Assembly (NCBI GenBank): GCA_000496215.1
Contig: KI543221.1
Coordinates: forward strand, 47,533 to 58,465
Direction of reading: 5' to 3'
DNA: 10,933 bases
Origin: an uncultured archaeon A07HN63
GTDB taxonomy: Archaea; Halobacteriota; Halobacteria; Halobacteriales; Haloferacaceae
The translations under genes were made by a program, and so were the position numbers. Shown in pieces: positions 5,745-10,933 of the stretch. Below the pieces are notes generated by a model, which was not told where the DNA came from, did not search any database, and was given only the letters and a program-made list of their open reading frames with translations. Numbering within the stretch: the first letter of the stretch is position 1; each line of letters opens with the position of its first letter.

Positions 5745-7855
5745 CCGGCTGGACGCCGACGACCTGCATGCGCTGTGCGGTCGGCTGCGGCCACCTCCAG
5801 AAAGGCGTCGACGACGGCTACGGGATCGATACCGTCCGCGGCGACGCCAACCACCCGGTCAGCCGCGGGCTGGCCTGCCAGCGCGGGATCGACGAGAGTG
5901 CTGATCCGGACGGTGAGTGGCTGACGCGGCCGCTGATCCGGAAGGACGGCGAGCTCGTCGCCACCAGCTGGGATACGGCGCTCGGCATCGTCACGAAGCG
6001 CTTCGAGAGCGCACTCGACAAGACCAACCACGGTGTTGCCGTCCTCGGCAGCGGTCAGCAGACCAACGAGGCCGCCTACGCCCTTGGCAAACTGGCTCGG
6101 GGCGGGTTCGGGACGCGATACTACGACGCCAACACGACACTCTGTATGGCCTCGGCGGTCACCGCATACTATCAGGCCTTCGGCAGCGACGCGCCGCCGC
6201 CGACGTACGACGACATCCCCGACGCCGAGAGCCACATCATCTGGGGCGCGAATCCGACGGCCGCCCACCCGGTTATGTACCGCTGGATCTCACAGAGTGC
6301 CGACGAAGACGACAGTCAACTGATCGTCGTCGACCCCGTCGAGAGCGAGACCGCCGAGGACGCCGACACGCACGTCCAGCTCGATCCCGGCACCGACCTC
6401 GCCTTCGCCCGGGCTGTCCTCGCACAGATCGTCGAAACCGAGGCCGTCGACCGCGCGTTCATCGACGAGGCGACCGTCGGCTTCGACGCGCTTCTGTCTG
6501 AACTGCCGACCGCTGAGGCGGCGGCCGAAACCGCCGGTGTGTCGATGGACACCGTCGAGACTGTCGCGTCGGCGTTCGACGACCAGACACTCGTCTACTG
6601 GGGGATGGGCGTCAACCAGAGCGTCCAGGGGACCGCGACGGCGCGGGCCCTGATCGACCTCTGTCTGGCGACCGGAAACATGGGGCCCGGAACGGGGCCG
6701 TTTTCGCTGACGGGACAGGCCAACTCGATGGGGACGCGGGTCTGCTCCTCGAAGGGCACGTGGCCCGGTCACCGCGAGTTCGAGAACCCCGAGGAGCGAC
6801 AGTTCATCGCCGACGAGTGGGACGTGCCGGTCGAGCGGCTGCCCGACGACCCGGGCCCCGGACCCGTTGGTATCGTCGAGCAACTCGCCGACGGCGACCC
6901 CGAGGCCTGCTGGGCGGTGGCGACGAACCCCGTCGCTGGCATGCCGGACGCCGATCAGGTTCGAACAACGCTTGCGGATAGCTTCCTCGTCGTGCAGGAC
7001 GCCTTCCACACCGAAACCGTCGATCTCGCGGATGTCGTGTTACCGGCGGCGACGTGGGGTGAAACCGAGGGCACGGCGACCAATATGGAGCGAAACGTCT
7101 CCCGCGTTCGGGCCGCCAGCGAGACCCCCTCGAAGGTCCGGCAGGATATCGACATTATCGCCGCTATCGGCGAACGCATCTGCGGTGATCTCTTCGATCA
7201 TCCGCCGCTCGACCCGTCCCTCGTCTTCGACGAGTTTGCCGAGCTGACCGAGGGGACTGTCGCCGATCTCTCGGGCATCTCGTATGAGCGATTGGACGCC
7301 GAATTGGCCGTCCGGTGGCCCGCGCCAGACGCCGAGAGTCAGGGCGGCTACCGGTACGTGACAGACGATGGCTGGTCGTTCCCGACGCCGTCGGATCGGG
7401 CCCGGTTTTCGACCGGGACACACGGCGGGCTCGCGGAGCCAACCGACGACGAGTATCCACTGACGCTCACCACCGGCCGGAAGCCGGACGCCTACAACAC
7501 CGGGGTCCGATCCCGCGAGCCGAACCCCGACACCTGCCCGGTTGCCCGCGTGCATCCCGAGACGATCATCGACCACATCGAGGCACTCGACCGCGGCACA
7601 ACGGTGGTCGTCTCTCGACGGGCATCCGTGACCGCGACCGTCCAGCCCGACGAGGGCGTACCCAGGGGACTGATCTGGCTGCCGATCCACCATCCGGCGG
7701 TCAACGCGCTCACGCTCCCGGTTGTCGACCCCGAATCCGACGAACCGAACTTCAAACAGTGTGCGGTCGACGTGCGACCACCGTCGTCGTCGAACCCACT
7801 TGCTGAACAGGGTCTCACGCCGGAGGCCGAGACCGTTCCGGTCGACAGTGACTGA
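5741..7855 (+). CDS. nasA: Assimilatory nitrate reductase, first copy (NasA1)
   Basis: The 704-residue molybdoenzyme reduces nitrate to nitrite in the cytoplasm. The N-terminal 4Fe-4S domain has TTCMRCAVGC...GLAC (C9, C12, C16, C46). The Mo-bisMGD domain follows, with NTTLCMASAV placing the likely Mo-ligand Cys at residue 135, as in NapA/NarB/NasA. Later landmarks are YWGMGVNQSVQGT (about 286), GPFSLTGQANSMG, and the C-terminal cofactor-binding domain with PLTLTTGR (about 573) and PNFKQCAV (about 668). There is no twin-arginine signal and no C-terminal 2Fe-2S extension, consistent with a ferredoxin-dependent archaeal/cyanobacterial-type enzyme. The ATG is fixed by GGAGG five bases upstream. 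It is followed after 168 bp by a second paralogue with all cofactor residues conserved. It is divergent from nirA and likely nitrate/ammonium regulated. Confidence 0.93.
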   Translation: MTGWTPTTCMRCAVGCGHLQKGVDDGYGIDTVRGDANHPVSRGLACQRGIDESADPDGEWLTRPLIRKDGELVATSWDTALGIVTKRFESALDKTNHGVAVLGSGQQTNEAAYALGKLARGGFGTRYYDANTTLCMASAVTAYYQAFGSDAPPPTYDDIPDAESHIIWGANPTAAHPVMYRWISQSADEDDSQLIVVDPVESETAEDADTHVQLDPGTDLAFARAVLAQIVETEAVDRAFIDEATVGFDALLSELPTAEAAAETAGVSMDTVETVASAFDDQTLVYWGMGVNQSVQGTATARALIDLCLATGNMGPGTGPFSLTGQANSMGTRVCSSKGTWPGHREFENPEERQFIADEWDVPVERLPDDPGPGPVGIVEQLADGDPEACWAVATNPVAGMPDADQVRTTLADSFLVVQDAFHTETVDLADVVLPAATWGETEGTATNMERNVSRVRAASETPSKVRQDIDIIAAIGERICGDLFDHPPLDPSLVFDEFAELTEGTVADLSGISYERLDAELAVRWPAPDAESQGGYRYVTDDGWSFPTPSDRARFSTGTHGGLAEPTDDEYPLTLTTGRKPDAYNTGVRSREPNPDTCPVARVHPETIIDHIEALDRGTTVVVSRRASVTATVQPDEGVPRGLIWLPIHHPAVNALTLPVVDPESDEPNFKQCAVDVRPPSSSNPLAEQGLTPEAETVPVDSD

Positions 7856-7856
7856 G

Positions 7857-8024
7857 ATGACGACACTGCCAACACATACTGTCACCTTTTACAATTTATA
7901 TTCGGTCAACGAAGCATCTAAACCGCCAAAAAATACGAATTATGTAAGCTATGCGAGACAGAATATTCACAGATCAACATCCGATTTCTCCTCGAATAAT
8001 CGGCGTCCAGCCGGTGACCGCTGA
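7857..8024 (+). CDS. Possible 55-residue ORF in the nasA1-nasA2 spacer
   Basis: ATG at 7857 opens 55 codons ending in TGA at 8022-8024, overlapping the nasA2 start as TGATG. It begins MTTLPTHTVTFYN and is AT-rich, neutral to basic and full of A/T-ended codons. The likely nasA2 promoter lies inside it. On composition it is probably not a protein gene; it is listed because the arrangement parallels the ORFs overlapping the starts of nirA, nasA1 and narK. Confidence 0.15.
   Translation: MTTLPTHTVTFYNLYSVNEASKPPKNTNYVSYARQNIHRSTSDFSSNNRRPAGDR
7927..7938. repeat. CAAAAAATACGA motif upstream of nasA2
   Basis: Exact 12-base match to 5423-5434 in the nasA1/nirA control region. It lies 86 bp before the nasA2 ATG and at or just after the predicted transcript start, a position suited to repression. 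Confidence 0.35.
8013..8017 (+). promoter_or_regulatory. Shine-Dalgarno site of nasA2
   Basis: GGTGA, part of the GGAGGTGA consensus, lies 6 nt before the ATG at 8024 and supports that start. Confidence 0.45.
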
Positions 8025-10129
8025 TGAGTGAGCCGACACCGACAACCTGCATGCGGTGTGCCGTCGGGTGCGGCCACCTCCAGAGCGGCCGCGAGGATGG
8101 CCATGGCGTCGCCGAAGCGAGGGGTAACCCCGAACACCCCACAAACGAGGGGGCCGACTGCCAGCGCGGGATCGAGGAGACTGTCGACCCCGGCGGCGAC
8201 CGTCTCACACAGCCACTGGTTCGTCGCGGCGGCGAACTCCAGCCGACGAACTGGGACACCGCCGTCGGCGTCGTCGCCAACCGGTTTATCGAGGCGCTCA
8301 GTAACGGCGGCGGCGATATCGCCGTCCTCGGTAGCGGCCAGCAGACAACCGAGGCAGTCTACGCGCTGGGAAAACTCGCCCGCGGTGGGTTCGGGACGCG
8401 GTACTACGACGCCAACACCCGGCTCTGTATGGCCTCGGCTGTCGAGGCCTACGACAGCACCTTCGGCAGCGACGCACCGCCACCGACCTACGACGACATC
8501 CCGAAAGCCGATACCCATCTTGTCTGGGGGGCAAACCCGAAGACAGCCCATCCAGTGCTCTATCGCTGGATCGCCGAGAGTGCCGCCGCCGAGGACAGCC
8601 AACTGGTCGTCGTCGACCCCGTTGAGACACAGACCGCAGCTAACGCCGACGTCCACATCCAGCCCGCGCCGGGAACCGACCTTGCGTTGCTCCGGGGTGT
8701 GCTGACGCACGTCGTCGACTCCGGCGCGGTCGATACCGAGTTCGTCGAGAACCACACGACTGGCTTCGAGGCGATGGCCGAATCGCTGCCCGATGTCGAC
8801 GCCGCCGCTGATACGGCCGGAATCCCGGTCGCCGAGATCGAGACCATCGCCGAGGCGGCCACCGCACCGACGCTGGCCTACTGGGGGATGGGCGTCAACC
8901 AGAGCGTGCAGGGGACCGCGACAGCCCGGGCGCTGATCGACCTCTGTCTGGCGACCGGGAATCTCGGTCCCGGAACGGGGCCGTTCTCGCTGACGGGACA
9001 GGCCAACTCGATGGGGACGCGGGTCTGTGGCGCAAACAACACGTGGCCCGGTCACCGGCCGTTCCACGACCCCGACGCCCGGAAGTCGGTTGCCGAGGCG
9101 TGGGACGTGCCACTCAGCCGGCTGCCCGACTCCTCTGGGCCGGGCGCTGTGAGAGTCGTCGATCAGCTTGCCCACGGCGATGTGGATGTCTGCTGGACGG
9201 TTGCCACGAACCCGGCTGCCGGCATGCCGGACCAGAGCCACGTGACGAGCGCGCTCGACGACGCCTTCCTCGTCGTGCAGGATGCCTACCGCTCGGAGAC
9301 GGTCGACCACGCCGACGTGGTCCTTCCGGCGGCGACGTGGGGCGAATCTAACGGGACGGCGATCAACATGGAGCGTCGCGTCTCCCGCGTCACGCCGGTC
9401 TCGGAGCCGCCCGGTGAGGCGAAACAGGATCTCGACATCATCGCCACGCTCGGCAACCGGATCGCCCCGGAGCTGTTCGGCGAACCGCCGCTCGATCCGG
9501 CGGCCGTCTTCGAGGAACTTAGCGCGCTGACCGCTGACACAACGACTGACGTCTCCGGAATCTCCTACGACCGACTGGCCAACGAGCTCGCGGTTCGGTG
9601 GCCCGCGCCGGACGCCGAGAGTCAGGGTGGCTATCGCTACCACGAGGACGGCGAGTGGTCGTTCCCGAGCGATACCGGCCGAGCAGCCTTTTCATCAACC
9701 ACACACGGTAGCCTCCCCGAACCGACCGACGACGAGTATCCGCTCACGCTGACGACCGGCCGGACCGCCGAACACTACAACACGGGCACTCGAACCGCCG
9801 ATGCGGTCGACGACCGGCCGACAGCGCGGGTCAACGCCGAGACAGTTGGCACGTATCTGCCGGCCTTCGATCGGGGCGAGACGGTCGTCACGTCACGGCG
9901 TGGGGCGGTCAGGGTCGCTGTCGAGGTCGACAACAGCATTCCGCCGGGTATGGTCTGGCTGCCGGTTCATCGCTCGGACTGCAACGAGCTAACGCTGGCC
10001 GAAGTCGATCCCGAGTCGGCCCAGCCGAATTTCAAACAGTGTGCAGTACGGCTCAGTGCTCCCAGTCAACCACAGGCCGACCGCGCCGACGCTGGCAGCG
10101 ACGAGCCGGTAGAGACGCCGCGGCAGTAG
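8024..10129 (+). CDS. nasA: Assimilatory nitrate reductase, second copy (NasA2)
   Basis: The 701-residue paralogue is collinear with NasA1 almost without gaps. It keeps the 4Fe-4S ligands C9, C12, C16, C46, the NTRLCMASAV segment with likely Mo-ligand C135, GPFSLTGQANSMG, PLTLTTGR and PNFKQCAV. By eye well over half of residues match NasA1. Differences concentrate at the N-terminal 20-130 stretch, the 200-285 segment and the last 150 residues. No frameshift or lost ligand is seen, so it should be active. It probably also reduces nitrate to nitrite, but a shifted affinity, partner or substrate (another oxyanion) cannot be excluded. The tail after KQCAV differs completely from NasA1 (Ala/Asp/Glu-rich). 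The start is supported by GGTGA 6 nt upstream. A T-rich terminator follows. Confidence 0.92.
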   Translation: MSEPTPTTCMRCAVGCGHLQSGREDGHGVAEARGNPEHPTNEGADCQRGIEETVDPGGDRLTQPLVRRGGELQPTNWDTAVGVVANRFIEALSNGGGDIAVLGSGQQTTEAVYALGKLARGGFGTRYYDANTRLCMASAVEAYDSTFGSDAPPPTYDDIPKADTHLVWGANPKTAHPVLYRWIAESAAAEDSQLVVVDPVETQTAANADVHIQPAPGTDLALLRGVLTHVVDSGAVDTEFVENHTTGFEAMAESLPDVDAAADTAGIPVAEIETIAEAATAPTLAYWGMGVNQSVQGTATARALIDLCLATGNLGPGTGPFSLTGQANSMGTRVCGANNTWPGHRPFHDPDARKSVAEAWDVPLSRLPDSSGPGAVRVVDQLAHGDVDVCWTVATNPAAGMPDQSHVTSALDDAFLVVQDAYRSETVDHADVVLPAATWGESNGTAINMERRVSRVTPVSEPPGEAKQDLDIIATLGNRIAPELFGEPPLDPAAVFEELSALTADTTTDVSGISYDRLANELAVRWPAPDAESQGGYRYHEDGEWSFPSDTGRAAFSSTTHGSLPEPTDDEYPLTLTTGRTAEHYNTGTRTADAVDDRPTARVNAETVGTYLPAFDRGETVVTSRRGAVRVAVEVDNSIPPGMVWLPVHRSDCNELTLAEVDPESAQPNFKQCAVRLSAPSQPQADRADAGSDEPVETPRQ

Positions 10130-10286
10130 TACGGCTGGGTTTCAGTTCGTTTGCGAGTTTTTCGGATATTTTTCGTAATTCGCCCTCTTTGTGGTGTTCG
10201 TAGCTGTTCATCTTGTAGTGTTTGTAATGGTGTCCGCACCACTGGTACGCAGTTTTGATCCGATTCGCCTGTGATATGTCCTGCTC
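10053..10286 (-). pseudogene. Possible 5'-truncated gene relic
   Basis: On the minus strand a frame without stops runs from 10286 to a TGA at 10053-10055, the last part antisense to the nasA2 3' end. Its first 50 codons read like protein: NRIKTAYQWCGHHYKHYK followed by MNSYEHHKEGELRKISEKL and ANEL, an amphipathic, His/Lys/Glu-rich segment. The only ATG (10211) falls mid-way. Upstream there is a TGA (10287-10289), and coding-like sequence continues in another frame (LTIAHRLVRAGHITG), suggesting a frameshift. I do not recognise the family. It may be the decayed end of a gene lost when the nitrate cluster was assembled, or chance. Confidence 0.3.
10158..10173 (+). terminator. T-tract terminator after nasA2
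   Basis: Two TTTTT runs (10158-10162 and 10169-10173) lie about 30-45 bp past the nasA2 stop in otherwise T-rich plus-strand sequence. Archaeal termination typically occurs at such U tracts. Confidence 0.45.
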
Positions 10287-10356
10287 TCACCAGCCGGTGA
10301 GCGATTGTCAAATACTGTACTCGCCGATTTCAACCGGGATAGCCTCCAACGCAGAT

Positions 10357-10366
10357 ATGTATACAT
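10357..10366. promoter_or_regulatory. Palindrome ATGTATACAT upstream of narK
   Basis: A perfect 10-bp palindrome in the narK upstream region, about 165 bp before the likely promoter. It is a possible dimeric regulator site; no second copy was found before nasA or nirA. Confidence 0.2.
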
Positions 10367-10530
10367 CGATCACGAACAATATCGCCGAACTGCGGTTTGT
10401 ATTTTTGAACTACTGATCACATAGCGTCCGATATTTTATTTCTTCATATTAGACGCGAAACATACTAGCACCATCATCGTAACCGCGGAACGTCAACTAT
10501 TGTCGCAAAAATAAGCCTATATGTTGAGCG

Positions 10531-10543
10531 TTTATCTTATTAA
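10531..10543 (+). promoter_or_regulatory. TATA-like region for the narK unit
   Basis: TTTATCTTATTAA contains two overlapping box candidates. A start about 27 nt on, at 10560-10568, would give a 10-20 nt leader before the ATG at 10579. Confidence 0.3.
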
Positions 10544-10578
10544 CAAGCCGTATGTGATGTCTAAATGCGTTAGAACAC

Positions 10579-10752
10579 ATGTTTGACCGATTCAACGGAT
10601 CAGAACCGGAGAAACGCCCACCGAACCACCGCAGTCGGGATGCGGATCGCCACTACCTGACCCCGGGTGCTGTCGGCGCGGCCGCTCGCGCAGAGTGCGA
10701 CGCCCCACACGACCCCTTCGATAGCGTGACCGCCGGAGGTGTCGACTCATGA
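10579..10752 (+). CDS. 57-residue ORF translationally coupled to narK, function unknown
   Basis: ATG at 10579 to TGA at 10750-10752 encodes 57 residues, beginning MFDRFNGSEPEKRPP and ending DPFDSVTAGGVDS. The stop overlaps the narK ATG as ATGA. DNA turns GC-rich just inside the ORF and about two thirds of codons end in G or C, which supports real coding. The product is polar and soluble, rich in Asp, Arg, His and Ala, with one Cys and no membrane segment or recognised motif. The narK ribosome site lies within its last codons, so ribosomes finishing it could restart on narK. It may be a small accessory or regulatory protein of nitrate uptake, or simply a coupling leader. I know no family for it. 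Confidence 0.5.
   Translation: MFDRFNGSEPEKRPPNHRSRDADRHYLTPGAVGAAARAECDAPHDPFDSVTAGGVDS
10735..10741 (+). promoter_or_regulatory. Shine-Dalgarno site of narK
   Basis: GGAGGTG, seven bases of the full consensus, lies 7 nt before the ATG at 10749, inside the end of the upstream ORF. It firmly supports the narK start. Confidence 0.65.
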
Positions 10753-10933
10753 AAAGTCCGATCAGGATGACGAAGTACCGGACGCTGCTGCTGGCGACCA
10801 TCGGCTTCAATTTCTCGTTTTTGATCTGGTTTTCCTTCGCGCCGTTCACCGGCGGGATGGCCGAGGAGTTCGGCCTCGACGCGGCCGAGATCGGCATTCT
10901 GGCGAGTTCGGCCATCTGGATGGCCCCGTTCGG
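10749..10933 (+). CDS. narK: NarK/NasA-type MFS nitrate/nitrite transporter, 3' part cut by window end
   Basis: Only the first 61 codons are present. A short basic N-terminus (MKSPIRMTKYRTL) is followed by transmembrane helix 1 (LLATIGFNFSFLIWFSFAPF, about residues 14-33). A loop with MAEEFGLDAAEIG and the start of helix 2 (ILASSAIWMAPFG) come next. The FSFLIWFSFAP..G..AEEFGL pattern, with transport-type Asp/Glu spacing before helix 2, matches the nitrate/nitrite porter branch of the major facilitator superfamily. It should import nitrate (and perhaps nitrite) for the NasA and NirA enzymes encoded next to it. The start overlaps the stop of the 57-residue ORF and has a strong ribosome site. 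Alternative MFS substrates are possible on so short a piece, but context favours nitrate. Confidence 0.82.
   Translation, partial: MKSPIRMTKYRTLLLATIGFNFSFLIWFSFAPFTGGMAEEFGLDAAEIGILASSAIWMAPF

Larger units (their letters stand above)
7856..8023 (+). promoter_or_regulatory. AT-rich spacer between nasA1 and nasA2 with likely promoter
   Basis: The 168-bp spacer is AT-rich between two GC-rich genes. TTTATAT (7895-7901) is a TATA-like box giving a start near 7925-7928. CAAAAAATACGA (7927-7938) repeats a motif from upstream of nasA1. GGTGA (8013-8017), 6 nt before the nasA2 ATG, is a Shine-Dalgarno site. nasA2 can therefore probably be transcribed on its own as well as by read-through. Confidence 0.4.
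10130..10578. other. Gene-poor spacer between nasA2 and the narK transcription unit
   Basis: The 449 bp hold the T-tract terminator, the possible relic on the minus strand, hairpins TGGTG-TCCG-CACCA (10228-10241) and CTCACC-AGCC-GGTGAG (10286-10301), and the palindrome ATGTATACAT (10357-10366). From about 10370 they hold AT-rich promoter-like DNA. No intact gene is visible. The composition drop and separate promoter indicate narK is a transcription unit of its own. Confidence 0.5.

Noticed and set aside
3125..7885. 10-base match ATACTGTCAC at 3125-3134 and 7876-7885
   Set aside because: Ten-base repeats are expected by chance in a window of this size, and the two contexts do not correspond.
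7967..9643. 558-codon open frame antisense to nasA2
   Set aside because: It mirrors the coding frame of a certain molybdoenzyme; long antisense frames are expected in GC-rich haloarchaeal genes, and the product is Arg/Gly/Val-rich with no motif.
1..10933. CRISPR arrays, tRNA or rRNA genes, insertion-sequence ends
   Set aside because: No regularly spaced repeats, no tRNA-like cloverleaf with a TTC arm, no rRNA sequence, and no transposase with flanking inverted repeats were found on reading both strands.

Overview
The window is chromosome- or megaplasmid-type DNA from a haloarchaeon (class Halobacteria). The coding regions are GC-rich with strong G/C third positions, the proteins are very acidic, TATA-like boxes sit about 27 nt before some start codons (leaderless style), and GGAGG/GGTGA ribosome sites precede others. 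Intergenic DNA is sharply AT-rich. I cannot name the genus.

Layout: (1) 58-2006, plus strand: an AlkP-superfamily hydrolase/transferase overlapping by four bases a GT4 glycosyltransferase, probably the end of a surface-glycan cluster. (2) 2016-3053, minus strand: moaA, the first step of molybdenum cofactor synthesis, converging on the glycosyltransferase with only 9 bp between. (3) 3228-3347, minus strand: a 39-residue single-pass membrane protein with its own well-placed TATA box. (4) 3467-5218, minus strand: a ferredoxin-dependent nitrite reductase. (5) 5219-5740: an AT-rich divergent control region. (6) 5741-7855 and 8024-10129, plus strand: two complete tandem paralogues of assimilatory nitrate reductase (nasA). 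(7) 10130-10578: a gene-free stretch with a T-tract terminator, a possible gene relic on the minus strand and promoter-like elements. (8) 10579-10752: a 57-codon ORF whose stop overlaps the start of a NarK-type nitrate/nitrite transporter, which is cut by the window end at 10933.

Together this is a nitrate assimilation island: NarK imports nitrate, NasA (Mo-bisMGD, 4Fe-4S) reduces it to nitrite, NirA (siroheme, 4Fe-4S) reduces nitrite to ammonium, and MoaA helps supply molybdopterin. The NasA proteins carry the N-terminal 4Fe-4S motif but end near 700 residues, which fits ferredoxin as electron donor.

The most notable points are: the double nasA with a highly conserved internal tract; a shared 12-bp motif upstream of the nasA genes; the contrast between Shine-Dalgarno-led nitrate genes (each with a short ORF overlapping its start) and apparently leaderless neighbours; and two small genes that standard gene calling could miss.
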